From contig JAFIEP010000029.1 in assembly GCA_020832495.1 (NCBI GenBank), positions 24,058 through 88,057 on the forward strand: a DNA stretch of 64,000 bases, read 5' to 3'. The notes under the pieces are model-generated. The model ran no database searches, was not told where the DNA came from, and was given only the letters and a program-made list of their open reading frames with translations. A program made the position numbers and the translations under genes. Below are positions 44,835-53,754 of the stretch, in pieces. How positions within the stretch are numbered: the first letter of the stretch is position 1; each line of letters starts with the position of its first letter. This DNA comes from Acidimicrobiia bacterium. GTDB taxonomy: Bacteria > Actinomycetota > Acidimicrobiia > Acidimicrobiales > Acidimicrobilacustridaceae.

Positions 44835-47594
44835 GTGACGGTCGTGAACATCTCGACCACGCCAGCTACGGCGACGGTGTCGAGGTCCGTGATGGTCGCC
44901 ATCACCAACCACGGCATCTGTGTGCCCGTGATCGAGGATTTCACCGCGTTGTCGGCGTCGTTCAGCGATCCGCTCAGCGGCGAGACGATCCCGCTCGATC
45001 AGTCGCGCCTCCAGTTCCTGCTGGCGGCGCGTCGTCGGCCTGACATGCCGCTCGACGAGGTGGCGGCCGAGGTGGCGGCCACCCACGACGGCGAGGCCGC
45101 AGGCGAGGTCCGCCGCTCGCTCGACGAGCTGGTGGCCGACCTCGGTGCCCGCAGCCTGCTCGGTGGGGTCTTCCCGGTGGAGGACCCCGGTGAGGGTTCT
45201 GCCGTGGACCAGGCGGCCGGGGATGGCGTGGGCGACGACAAGTCGGGCGACGACAAGTCGGGCGACGACAAGTCGGGCGACGACAAGATGTCGGCCATGG
45301 AGCGCATGGTGGTGCCGGCTCCGGTGGTGTTCCGGGTGAGCGTCGGTGGATTCGAACGGCTGGCTCACGACGGCACGGTCGTCGACACGTTCGGTTCCCG
45401 AGACCTCGGTGTGTTGAATGCGCTGCGTCAACCGCGGACACGACCGGAGGCGCTGATGGCCCAGCGGCGCCAGCTCGGTGACGCCGCCATGACCGTCGCC
45501 GAGTTCGATGAGCTGGTGGTCCGGGCCCGACGGGCCGGACTCCTCGAGGAGGTGGAGGGCGACGTCGAGTCCTACCAGAGCCGCTCGACGCGCATCATGC
45601 GACGCGAGTTCACCTCCAACGCGGCCCGCGTCCGCATCATGGCCGAGGAAGCGGCCGAGGAGGACCGCCGCGAGGTCGAACGACACAGCCGGACCGGGAT
45701 CCGTCGGATCAACGTGGTGCCGGTGGCCAACGTCGGTGGGGTGGCGCCCTTGGCGCTCGGCATGGTGTTCGCCTACGCCAAGCAGTGGGAGGGCGGGCAG
45801 CTCGAGGACTCGTTCCACTTCCGCCCCGAGTGGTTGGTGCAGCGCGAGCGGCTCGAGGAGCTGGCCACGTCGGCCCCATCGGTCTTCCTCTTCTCGAACT
45901 ACCTGTGGTCCCATGCCCTGAACCTCGAGATGTCGGCGCTCGTCAAGGCGGCCAACCCGAACTGCGTGACCATCCACGGTGGTCCCGACACCCCGAAGTA
46001 TCCCGAGGACGTCGACGCCTACTTCCGCCTCCACCAGCACGTGGACGTCACCGTGCGCGGCGAGGGGGAGGCCACGCTCTCCGAAGCGCTGGCGGCGCTC
46101 GAGCCGGTGGTCGGCGACCGTCCCTGCGACCTCACCGTCCTGGCCGACGTCGCGGGGCTGTCGTTCCGTCACGGCGACGAGGTCATCCGGACCGAGGACC
46201 GGGATCGCATCGCCGATCTGGACACGATCCCGTCCCCCTACCTGAGCGGCCTGTTCGACCTGTTCGCTCGTGAGCCCGGCTCGACGGCCATCATCGAGAC
46301 GAATCGGGGGTGCCCGTACGGGTGCACGTTCTGTGACTGGGGTTCGTCCACGCTGTCGCGGATCCGCAAGTTCTCGCTCGAGCGCGTCTTCGAGGAGCTC
46401 GAGTGGGTCTCGGCGGCCAACTTCGACCGCATCTTCATGGCGGACGCCAACTTCGGGATCTTCGAGCGTGACGTCGACATCGCCCGCAAGGTGGGCGAGC
46501 TTCGGCAGCGCAACGGATCTCCTCGCCACTTCATCACCAACTACGCCAAGAACACCGTCAAGCACCTCAAGCCGATCGTGGCCTCGATGGTGGAGGCCGG
46601 GGTGCTGACCGAAGGGCTGCTGTCGCTGCAGTCGATGGACGACGACACACTCGGCATCATCCGGCGCTCGAACATCAAGCTGGAGCGCTACGAAGAACTC
46701 GCTCGCGAGTTCCGTCGGGTCCGCCTGCCGCTGTACGTCGACCTGATGCTGGGGTTGCCGGGTTCCACCACTCGGTCGTTCCGCAACGACCTCCAGGAGT
46801 GCATCAACCGAGAGGTGACGGTGAAGGTCTTCCCGACCGAACTCCTGGTGAACAGCCCGATGAACGCGCCCGACTACCGACGCGATCACCGCATCGAGAC
46901 GTCAGTGCCAGTCGTGTCGGCCACCGCCACCAGCGAGGGAGGCGCCCGCCCGCTCGTCGTGTCGAGTTCCAGCTTCACCCGGGCCGACTACGACACGATG
47001 ATGAAGCTCCGTCGGATCTTCCTGCTCTGTGAGAACTACGGCGTGCTCCGCCAAGTGGCTCGTCACGTCCGCAAGGAGTCCGGCACCCGTGAGGCCGATT
47101 TCTACGACGGGCTCCGTCGGGTCATCACCGACCAGGCCGACCTGTGGCCGGACATCGCTGCGGGCCTGCGTGTCGCACCGGTGCTGATGGTGGCCCCCGG
47201 ATCCTGGCGACCGTTCATCGACGAGGTCGGTCGCTACGTGGTCGAGCAGCTCGGCCTGGCCGACGACAGCGCCCTCCGGACGGTGCTCGACGTGCAGCAT
47301 GCCCTGCTGCCGTCGCGCGATCGGCGCTTCCCCGACGTGCTCGACCTGTCGCACGACTACGCCGCCTGGCACGCGGCCATGCTGACGGCCAAGGACGAGC
47401 ACCCGCCCGACGAGTGGACCGACCACGTGCCGCATCTGCGTGAGTTCGGTCCGGCCACCTTCGAGGTGACCGATCCGCACCAGCTCTGCACGTTGGCCAC
47501 CGGATTCCGCATCGAATCCGACTCCTACGGTCAGTGGGAGTTCGGCTCGCCCATCGCCCGGCCGTCACCGCGCACCCACCTCGCAGAAGCCTGA
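44835..47594 (+). CDS. B12-binding radical SAM protein with doubled N-terminal winged-helix-like domains
   Basis: A 919-residue protein. Residues about 15-110 and 155-250 look like two small winged-helix/PqqD-like domains joined by a linker of four GDDK(S) repeats (about 133-151). A cobalamin-binding Rossmann domain (about 290-410; FLFSNYLWSHALNLEMSALV, VTIHGGPDTP, VTVRGEGEATLSEAL) precedes the radical SAM barrel. The 4Fe-4S cysteines are C493, C497 and C500 in GCPYGCTFCDWG. The C-terminal 250 residues are helical and unassigned. The classical DxHxxG cobalamin motif is not evident, as in many members of this class. It may methylate or otherwise modify an inert carbon of the glycan or its lipid; the substrate is unknown. 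Confidence 0.87.
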   Translation: MTVVNISTTPATATVSRSVMVAITNHGICVPVIEDFTALSASFSDPLSGETIPLDQSRLQFLLAARRRPDMPLDEVAAEVAATHDGEAAGEVRRSLDELVADLGARSLLGGVFPVEDPGEGSAVDQAAGDGVGDDKSGDDKSGDDKSGDDKMSAMERMVVPAPVVFRVSVGGFERLAHDGTVVDTFGSRDLGVLNALRQPRTRPEALMAQRRQLGDAAMTVAEFDELVVRARRAGLLEEVEGDVESYQSRSTRIMRREFTSNAARVRIMAEEAAEEDRREVERHSRTGIRRINVVPVANVGGVAPLALGMVFAYAKQWEGGQLEDSFHFRPEWLVQRERLEELATSAPSVFLFSNYLWSHALNLEMSALVKAANPNCVTIHGGPDTPKYPEDVDAYFRLHQHVDVTVRGEGEATLSEALAALEPVVGDRPCDLTVLADVAGLSFRHGDEVIRTEDRDRIADLDTIPSPYLSGLFDLFAREPGSTAIIETNRGCPYGCTFCDWGSSTLSRIRKFSLERVFEELEWVSAANFDRIFMADANFGIFERDVDIARKVGELRQRNGSPRHFITNYAKNTVKHLKPIVASMVEAGVLTEGLLSLQSMDDDTLGIIRRSNIKLERYEELAREFRRVRLPLYVDLMLGLPGSTTRSFRNDLQECINREVTVKVFPTELLVNSPMNAPDYRRDHRIETSVPVVSATATSEGGARPLVVSSSSFTRADYDTMMKLRRIFLLCENYGVLRQVARHVRKESGTREADFYDGLRRVITDQADLWPDIAAGLRVAPVLMVAPGSWRPFIDEVGRYVVEQLGLADDSALRTVLDVQHALLPSRDRRFPDVLDLSHDYAAWHAAMLTAKDEHPPDEWTDHVPHLREFGPATFEVTDPHQLCTLATGFRIESDSYGQWEFGSPIARPSPRTHLAEA
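45231..45287 (+). repeat. 15-bp tandem repeat (GGCGACGACAAGTCG, 3.8 copies)
   Basis: Three exact 15-bp copies and a partial fourth encode Gly-Asp-Asp-Lys-Ser units in the linker of the radical-SAM protein. Exact identity points to recent slippage expansion. Confidence 0.9.
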
Positions 47595-47605
47595 GTTCGT
47601 CAGGC
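47589..47605. terminator. Hairpin formed by the two convergent stop codons
   Basis: GCCTGA pairs with TCAGGC around GTTCG. The arms contain the TGA of the radical-SAM gene and the TGA of the convergent sulfotransferase gene, which are separated by only 5 bp. The 6-bp stem is short; a shared terminator is plausible. Confidence 0.4.
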
Positions 47606-48445
47606 GAACGAGCGCCGCTGCTCTGCGGCCCGCCGCTCGACCACGCGTTGGGCGTGTTCGAACAGCTCGATGTCGAGCGCGTTGTCGGCCGCTATGCGGC
47701 GGCGGAAGCTGGGGTCCACGGGCACGGGCGCCGTGCGGTTGGCGTGCAGGGCCGGGCCGAGATCCCACCCGAAGCGGCGGGTCAGTTCGGCGCAGAAGTC
47801 CTCGAATCGTTCCTGCACGCCCACGACGTCGAGGGAGTCCACGTTGGCCTTCGCCCGAGACAGGTGGTCGGGCCCGAGGTCCACAGCGGTCAGCATGCCG
47901 GCGTCCATCTCGGTGGTGTCGATGCCGAACATCTTCGTCATGTGGTTGTGGATGAGTGCCTCGAAGCGGAACGGGTCCTCGTAGATCTCCTCGAGGGGGC
48001 GGTCCCGATCAGCCGGCGTGAGCTTGCGGTGGTGACGAAGGAAGGACAGCGTGCGTTCCACCGGGTCCCGCAGGGCAGAGATCGTGACGAACGGCGCATC
48101 GAGCAGTTCCGTGGTGCACAGCGGGAAGTGGCCCATGATGATGCGGATCTCGGGGCGACGCAGCGTCCAGCGTGCGAGCAACTGATCCACCGACAGCTGT
48201 GGCGCCACGGTGAAGACGTCGCCGTCGGTGCGGTTCGGGTAGACCTCGGGCTCGCTGAAGTGGAACGTGTGGCTCACCGGCACCGTCGGATCCCCACCGA
48301 GGCGGGTGAAGAGGTCGGTGCCTGCGGCCTTGAGGACGTGCACGAAGAACCAACGTCGGGGCTCCGGGCCGGCGGAGCCGTCTGCGTCGGTGGCGGCTGG
48401 CGACGGGGTGTCGTGCGTCCCCGAGCGAGGCTGACCAGCGGCCAC
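47600..48445 (-). CDS. Sulfotransferase (Sulfotransfer_2-like), third of a trio
   Basis: A 281-residue PAPS-dependent sulfotransferase. The 5'-phosphosulfate loop is FVHVLKAAGTDLFTRL, the 3'-phosphate motif is ALRDPVERTLSFLRHH, and HNHMTKMFG follows. It shares SVDQLLARW and GHFPLCTTELL with the gene at 49196-49990, so these two are close paralogues. GTG 48445 lies 2 bp after the stop of the preceding sulfotransferase gene; the longer open frame upstream is inside that gene. It probably sulfates a sugar of the surface glycan. Confidence 0.87.
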   Translation of the reverse strand: MAAGQPRSGTHDTPSPAATDADGSAGPEPRRWFFVHVLKAAGTDLFTRLGGDPTVPVSHTFHFSEPEVYPNRTDGDVFTVAPQLSVDQLLARWTLRRPEIRIIMGHFPLCTTELLDAPFVTISALRDPVERTLSFLRHHRKLTPADRDRPLEEIYEDPFRFEALIHNHMTKMFGIDTTEMDAGMLTAVDLGPDHLSRAKANVDSLDVVGVQERFEDFCAELTRRFGWDLGPALHANRTAPVPVDPSFRRRIAADNALDIELFEHAQRVVERRAAEQRRSFA

Positions 48446-48447
48446 CG

Positions 48448-49191
48448 TCAGGCCTTTGCCGATTCGCCGGCGAGGCTGGCGAGCAAATGACAGCCGTGGT
48501 CGTAGAGCGCCACGTCGGCTGCGTTGTCGGTGGCGATGCGCTCGATGAGACTCTGCGGTACCTCGAAATCGCCGCGAGCGGCGTTGACCGTGGTGTCGGT
48601 CTCCATCTGCCAACCGAAGCGCTGTGCCATCGTCTCGGCGAAGTCTCCGATGTGCTCGGTGAGTCCGAGGACGTCGACGCGTTCGAGATTGCGCTTGGCC
48701 AGTGCCAACCGCTCCTCGTCGATGTCGATGACCTCCATGCAGTTCTTGAGCTCGTCACCCTCGCGCATCGAGAACATCTTGGTTTGGAAGTTGCGGATGA
48801 AGAACTGGAAGACGAACTGATCCTCGTAGATCTGCTCGAGCGGCATCCCCTTGTGCTGGGGGTGGTAGTGCGTGCAGTGCTTGAGGTACGAGATCGAGCG
48901 GTCGATCGGCTCGCGCAGCAGCGTCAGTGTCACCAGCGAGGGGTCGAAGCGCTCGACGGCGATCCAGGGGAAGTGCCCGGAGTAGGCGCGGATCTGGCGT
49001 CGACGCTCAGCGGGCAGCGACCACAAGTACTCGATACTGCTGTACGCCTGCTGCATGTTGGCGTCGATGTCGGGGTCTGGGTAGACCTGCGGGGAGGGGA
49101 ACTGGGCGCGCAGTTGGAACCGGAGGGACCAGCCTGCGGTCTTCATGACGTGGATGAAGAAGAACCGGGGTTCGGTGGTGGGATCGGCCAC
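48448..49191 (-). CDS. Sulfotransferase, second of a trio
   Basis: A 247-residue sulfotransferase-fold protein. The 5'-PSB loop is FIHVMKTAGWSLRF, the 3'-PB region is TLLREPIDRSISYLKH, and IRNFQTKMFS matches the HNHMTKM motif of its neighbours. It is the most diverged of the three. Start GTG 49191, 4 bp after the stop of the upstream sulfotransferase gene, so the three are translated from one message. Confidence 0.86.
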   Translation of the reverse strand: MADPTTEPRFFFIHVMKTAGWSLRFQLRAQFPSPQVYPDPDIDANMQQAYSSIEYLWSLPAERRRQIRAYSGHFPWIAVERFDPSLVTLTLLREPIDRSISYLKHCTHYHPQHKGMPLEQIYEDQFVFQFFIRNFQTKMFSMREGDELKNCMEVIDIDEERLALAKRNLERVDVLGLTEHIGDFAETMAQRFGWQMETDTTVNAARGDFEVPQSLIERIATDNAADVALYDHGCHLLASLAGESAKA

Positions 49192-49195
49192 TGGC

Positions 49196-49990
49196 TCAGA
49201 CTATCCCGGTGGTTGCGCTCGCCCGTCGCCGCCTCCATGCGGCCAGCGCATGCTCGTAGACCGCCATGTCGAGGTCGTTGTCGGCAGCGATCCGCTGGCG
49301 AAAGGCGTCGCTCACCGGACGTGGGGTCGTACGGTTGGCGAAGATCGGGGGACCGAGTCGCCATCCCCACTCGTCCACGAGCACCTCCCAGAAGCCGTTG
49401 AAGTCCTCCTGGATCCCCACCAGGTCCATCTGGTCGAGTGCATCGCAGGCCCGTCGTCGGTCCTCGTCGTCCATGTGCGCTTCGGTGAGCATGCCGGCGG
49501 TCATGTCGTCGAGGCGAAGGGCCAGCATCTTTGTCATGTGGTTGTGGATCAAGCCCTTGAAGCGGAACGGGTCCTCGTAGACCTCCTCGAGGTCCTTCGA
49601 GCGATCGGCTGGTGTCAGGTCCTGGTGGTGCCGGAGGTAGGAGAGCGTGCGCTCCACGGGATGGCGGACGATGGTGAGCGTCCGGAACGACCCGCCGAGG
49701 AGTTCGGTGGTGCAGAGCGGGAAGTGGCCGGCCACGATCTGCACCTGTGGGCCACGCACCTCCCATCGTTCGAGGAGCCGTTCCACCGACAGTTGTGGCG
49801 CCACCGTGGTGACGTCGCCGTCGGAGGCGTTGGGATAGATCCGGGCCCGGCCGAACTGACGGTGCAGGCGCTTGAACAGCGCGGTGCCCCCGGTCTTCTG
49901 CAGGTGCAGGAAGAAGTACCGCTCGCCGGTGGGGGTTGCCACCGGGACATCGTAGCCACCGCCGCTGATCCCCACGCCGGTGGCGGGCAC
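49196..49990 (-). CDS. Sulfotransferase, first of a trio
   Basis: A 264-residue sulfotransferase. The 5'-PSB loop is FLHLQKTGGTALFKRL, the best match to the KTGGT consensus of sugar O-sulfotransferases. 3'-PB: TIVRHPVERTLSYLRHH. HNHMTKMLA follows. Start GTG 49990, 12 bp from the stop of the prolyl oligopeptidase gene on the same strand. It is the first gene of a tight three-gene set. Confidence 0.87.
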   Translation of the reverse strand: MPATGVGISGGGYDVPVATPTGERYFFLHLQKTGGTALFKRLHRQFGRARIYPNASDGDVTTVAPQLSVERLLERWEVRGPQVQIVAGHFPLCTTELLGGSFRTLTIVRHPVERTLSYLRHHQDLTPADRSKDLEEVYEDPFRFKGLIHNHMTKMLALRLDDMTAGMLTEAHMDDEDRRRACDALDQMDLVGIQEDFNGFWEVLVDEWGWRLGPPIFANRTTPRPVSDAFRQRIAADNDLDMAVYEHALAAWRRRRASATTGIV

Positions 49991-50002
49991 TGCGGCCCCT
50001 CC

Positions 50003-52210
50003 TCAGGTGGGGTCGTCGATGCGGGCCGGGACCCGCACGCGCAGCTGCCAGGTCAGGAAGGCGAGGACGTCGGCCAACTCGTCGGCCTGCCGACTCAGGG
50101 GCTTTCCCTGGCCGTGCCCGGCGCCGGTCTCGCTGCGCAGGAGGACCGGATGGTGCTCCTCGCACGACGAGGCTCGCTGGAGGCGGGCCGTCATCTTCCG
50201 TGCGTGGAGTGGATCAACCCGAGAGTCGCCGTCTGCGGTGGTGAACAAGGTGGCGGGGTAGCAATGGCCGTCGCGGACGCGGTGGTAGGGGGAGTAGGCG
50301 TGCAGCCAGGCGAATTCCTCGGGTACGTCCGGGTCGCCGTACTCGGGCATCCACAGGCGAGCGATCCCGAACCGGTGGTAGCGCACCATGTCGAGCAGGG
50401 GTACCGCACAGTGGACGGCACGGCAGAGGTCCGGTCGCTGGGTTATGGCTGCGCCGACGGTCAGTCCACCGTTGCTGCCGCCCCGGATGGCCAAGCGCTC
50501 GCGGGAGGTCCGACCGGTCTCGACGAGCCAGTCGGCAGCAGAGATGAAGTCGTCGAAGCTCCGCTGCTTGTGCTGGCGCATCCCGGCCCGGTGCCAGGGC
50601 TCGCCTCGCTCGGCTCCTCCACGGATGTTGGCCACGGCGTAGATGCCACCGAGGTCGCACACCGTGACCACTGCTGCGCTGTAGGTCGGGGCCATGGTGA
50701 TGGCGAAGCCGCCGTAGGCGGTCAACACGCACGGCGTGGTCGGTGACGGCTCGGTGTCGCGATGGCGAACCAGGAAGATGGGGATCTCGGTGCCGTCGAG
50801 ACCGGGGTAGGTCGCCTGTTCCACGACATGGCGCTCGCCTGCAACCTGCGACCTCGGGCGAGTTGCCGGCACTGGTTCCGGGGTGGGTCCGGACCGGCGG
50901 CCGCCAGGGACCGGACCTGCGTCTGCGCCCGGCATCTCGCCGTGGGTGGGAGACTCCGTTGACCCGGCGGGGCTGTCAGCGACCGGTGTGTCCCAGGGTT
51001 CGAGGTGTCCCTCGGACCAGCGCAGCAGCATCGGAGCCACCGTGAAGCTGGTGAAGCAGAGGAAAGCTTCGTCGCGTTCTCTGCTGCCCGACAGCCCGGC
51101 CAGCGAGCCCTTGCCGGGAAGCGGCACCTCGGCGCGGCCCGAACCGTCGTGCGCATAGCGGTCGAGGTGTGCCACCGCGTCACGCGAACTGAGGACCAGG
51201 ATCGAGTTGCTCGTCGCCACCACCGCTTCCATCACCGAGCGTGGCTGTTCACCCACCACCGTCTGCCATCGTTCGTGCCAGGCCGCATGGAGTGGGGCGG
51301 TGACGACGCGGCCACGGTCGGCTCCGAGCGTCGTGAGTCCGATCAACCGGTCGCCGACCACTTCGAAGGAGGCCACGGCCTCGATGCCTTCCATCATCAC
51401 CGTGTGGGAGCCCTGCCACCGGTCGAGCAGGTGCACGTCGACTCGCGACCATCCGATGGAGAGGTGGATGAGGAGGTAGCGCCCGTCGGGGGAGGCGGTG
51501 ACGTTCGCCCACGCTGCCTTGTCGGGCAGGCGGTCCCACAGCAGTTCGTCGTCCTCCCAGGGTTGACCGATGTCGTGCCAGTAGACCTTGCGCCAGTACT
51601 CCTCCTCCCCGGGGGGAACCGTGCCGACCGTCGGGTAGCGGGTGTAGGCGAACCCGCTGCCGTCGGGGGCCCACGCCACCGACGCGGCGCGGGTCGAGGG
51701 GATGGCGTCGCGCAGCGGTCGGGCGTGGTGGACGTCGAGCACGTGGAGGGTGCTGCGTTCGTCCCCGCCCCGCGACAGACCGAAGGCCAGCCAGTGGCCG
51801 TCGGGGGAGGGGTGGTACCAGTCGACGGCCGCCGTCGGGTCGCGGGCCAACCCGGCCGGATCGACCAGGACCCGCCCACGGGAGCGACGATCGGTCCGTC
51901 GCGACACGAGCACCGCCTGGTCCCGCCCTCCCCATCGCTCGAGGGTGAACACCTGGTTGCCAGCCGTTGTGCACCCCACCGAGGAGCTGGCTCGCAGCAG
52001 GGTGGACAGGCGACGTCGGAGTGGCTCACGTCCGGGGATCGAGCGGAGCACCGCGTTCGTCCTGGCGTTCTGTGCATCGACCCACACACGAACTCCGTGG
52101 TCGCGTCCGTCCTCCAACCACCGGTAGGGGTCGTCGACGGGGATCCCCCACAGGACATCGGTCTGGGGGACACGACGGGTCGGTGGTGGCGGGGGTGGGG
52201 TGAGCGGCAC
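50003..52210 (-). CDS. Prolyl oligopeptidase (S9 family)
   Basis: Serine peptidase of about 735 residues with an N-terminal seven-bladed beta-propeller and a C-terminal alpha/beta-hydrolase domain. It cleaves short peptides after Pro. DDPYRWLED opens the family. The triad is Ser in IRGGSNGGLTVGA (about residue 578), Asp in ADGDSRVDPLHA (about 660) and His in GAGHGQGK (about 696). The region between propeller and hydrolase holds a low-complexity Pro/Gly insert (about 475-510). Start uncertain: GTG 52210 was chosen because a TACGCT box at 52255-52260 puts the transcription start after the alternative GTG 52252. No signal peptide. Confidence 0.9.
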   Translation of the reverse strand: MPLTPPPPPPTRRVPQTDVLWGIPVDDPYRWLEDGRDHGVRVWVDAQNARTNAVLRSIPGREPLRRRLSTLLRASSSVGCTTAGNQVFTLERWGGRDQAVLVSRRTDRRSRGRVLVDPAGLARDPTAAVDWYHPSPDGHWLAFGLSRGGDERSTLHVLDVHHARPLRDAIPSTRAASVAWAPDGSGFAYTRYPTVGTVPPGEEEYWRKVYWHDIGQPWEDDELLWDRLPDKAAWANVTASPDGRYLLIHLSIGWSRVDVHLLDRWQGSHTVMMEGIEAVASFEVVGDRLIGLTTLGADRGRVVTAPLHAAWHERWQTVVGEQPRSVMEAVVATSNSILVLSSRDAVAHLDRYAHDGSGRAEVPLPGKGSLAGLSGSRERDEAFLCFTSFTVAPMLLRWSEGHLEPWDTPVADSPAGSTESPTHGEMPGADAGPVPGGRRSGPTPEPVPATRPRSQVAGERHVVEQATYPGLDGTEIPIFLVRHRDTEPSPTTPCVLTAYGGFAITMAPTYSAAVVTVCDLGGIYAVANIRGGAERGEPWHRAGMRQHKQRSFDDFISAADWLVETGRTSRERLAIRGGSNGGLTVGAAITQRPDLCRAVHCAVPLLDMVRYHRFGIARLWMPEYGDPDVPEEFAWLHAYSPYHRVRDGHCYPATLFTTADGDSRVDPLHARKMTARLQRASSCEEHHPVLLRSETGAGHGQGKPLSRQADELADVLAFLTWQLRVRVPARIDDPT

Positions 52211-52300
52211 GGGGCGGCGAGGTGGACGCGCCGGTGGGTCCGGCGCCGTCACGGAGCGTAGTAGCGCTCCGGAGGGGACACCGTTGCGCCACAGCCGCTC

Positions 52301-52306
52301 TAGGGT
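52301..52306 (+). promoter_or_regulatory. -10 element (TAGGGT) for leaderless ychF
   Basis: TAGGGT lies 7 nt before ATG 52314, with no Shine-Dalgarno. Same geometry as glgB and the VOC gene. Confidence 0.5.
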
Positions 52307-52313
52307 GGGGCCG

Positions 52314-53390
52314 ATGGAACGCTTCGGGTTCGTGGGATTGCCCAATGCCGGCAAGTCGTCGCTGTACAACGCGCTGGCCGGAGGGGGCGCGCTGGCAGCT
52401 CCGTACGCCTTCGCCACCACCGACCCGAACGTCGGGGTCGCTCGGCTGCCCGACCGTCGCCTCGATGCCCTGGCCGCCATGAGCGCGTCTCGATCGGTCG
52501 TCCCGGCCCGCGTGGAGTTCATCGACATCGGTGGCTTGGTGGAGGGCGCCAGCCGTGGGGAAGGTCTCGGGAACCGGTTCCTGGCCGACATCCGCGAGGT
52601 CGATGCCATCGTGTACGTCCTGCGGGCCTTCGACGACGACGACGTGCCCGGGCCGGTCGACCCTCTCGACACGCTGCGAGTGCTCGAGATCGAGTTGAGT
52701 CTGGCCGACCTTGAGGCCGTCGAGCGTCACGTGGACAAGCGCCGCAAGGCAGCGCGTCACGATCCCGAACTCGCCCTCGAGGTGGCGGCGCTCGAGGCGG
52801 CACGCACCGCGCTGGCCGAGGGGGTGCCCATCTACCGGAGCGAGCTCTCGCCAGGGGAGCGCGAACGCCTGCGCCCGTGGTTCCTGCTGACCAACAAGCC
52901 GGTCCTGGCCGTCGTCAACGTCGGTGAGGACGACGTCGCCGATCCGTCCGCGCTGGTCGATCCGGTACAGCAGGAGTTGGGCTCGCACGGCGAGGCCATC
53001 GGCGTGTGCGTGCAACTCGAAGCCGAAGCAGCCATGCTCGACCCCGAGGAGCGGGCCGAGATGCTCGAGGGGTTGGGCCTCGGGGACGGTGCACTCGATC
53101 GGTTCGTTCGTACCGCCTACCACCTGCTGGGACTGCGCACCTTCTTCACCACCGGCGAGAAGGAGACCCGCGCCTGGACGTTCCGGGCGGGATGGACCGC
53201 CCCGCAGTGCGCCGGGGTGATCCACACCGACTTCGAGCGAGGGTTCATCCGGGCCGAGGTGGTGGGTACCGATGAACTGCTCGGCGTCGGGTCCTGGGCG
53301 AAGGCCCGCGAGGCGGGTGTCCTGCGGATCGAGGGCAAGGACTACCAGGTGGCTGACGGAGATGTGGTCGAGATCCGCTTCAACGTCTGA
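52314..53390 (+). CDS. ychF: Ribosome-associated GTPase/ATPase YchF
   Basis: Obg-family P-loop ATPase of 358 residues. G1 is FVGLPNAGKSSLYNAL, followed by the switch regions, a coiled-coil helical insert (about 130-190) and a C-terminal TGS domain beginning near LRTFFTTGEKETRAWTF. Known members bind the ribosome and influence translation and stress responses. The ATG at 52314 fits the family start exactly. It is divergent from the prolyl oligopeptidase and leads a housekeeping operon with DUF192 and rsmI genes. Confidence 0.95.
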   Translation: MERFGFVGLPNAGKSSLYNALAGGGALAAPYAFATTDPNVGVARLPDRRLDALAAMSASRSVVPARVEFIDIGGLVEGASRGEGLGNRFLADIREVDAIVYVLRAFDDDDVPGPVDPLDTLRVLEIELSLADLEAVERHVDKRRKAARHDPELALEVAALEAARTALAEGVPIYRSELSPGERERLRPWFLLTNKPVLAVVNVGEDDVADPSALVDPVQQELGSHGEAIGVCVQLEAEAAMLDPEERAEMLEGLGLGDGALDRFVRTAYHLLGLRTFFTTGEKETRAWTFRAGWTAPQCAGVIHTDFERGFIRAEVVGTDELLGVGSWAKAREAGVLRIEGKDYQVADGDVVEIRFNV

Positions 53391-53754
53391 GACCGCAGGC
53401 GCGGGTGAGAGCGCTCGCTGGCTGTGGTGCGACGGACGTCGCCTGGCACCCGTTGAGGTGGCCGTCGATCGTGTCGGCCGTGCTCGCGGTCTGCTGGGCA
53501 GGGACAACCTCGACGGGGCGCTGTGGTTGGCGCCGGCCCGGTCCGTGCACACGGTGGGGATGCGGTTCACCATCGACACCGTCATGTGCGACGCCGACCT
53601 CGGTGTGCTGCGGGTGCTCACCGTGCCACCCGGTTGTGTGGTGCTCCCGCGGCGCGGGGTTCGCTCGATCCTCGAGACCGCCGCCGGAGCAGCCGCACGA
53701 TGGGAGATCCGCCCAGGGTGCGCGCTGGCGATCCGACGCGGGCCTGCGGCGTGA
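53362..53754 (+). CDS. DUF192-family protein
   Basis: A 130-residue protein whose core from about residue 35 has the DUF192 pattern: RARGLLGRDNLDGALWL, HTVGMRFTIDTVMCD and GVRSILETAAGAA. The fold is a small beta-barrel of unknown function. The only usable in-frame start is ATG 53362, which overlaps the end of ychF by 29 bp; no ATG, GTG or TTG follows before the conserved region. Its TGA overlaps the GTG of rsmI (GTGA). Confidence 0.75.
   Translation: MWSRSASTSETAGAGESARWLWCDGRRLAPVEVAVDRVGRARGLLGRDNLDGALWLAPARSVHTVGMRFTIDTVMCDADLGVLRVLTVPPGCVVLPRRGVRSILETAAGAAARWEIRPGCALAIRRGPAA

Noticed and set aside
45231..45287. Short direct repeats considered as a possible CRISPR-like array.
   Set aside because: The units are contiguous without spacers and encode an in-frame protein repeat.
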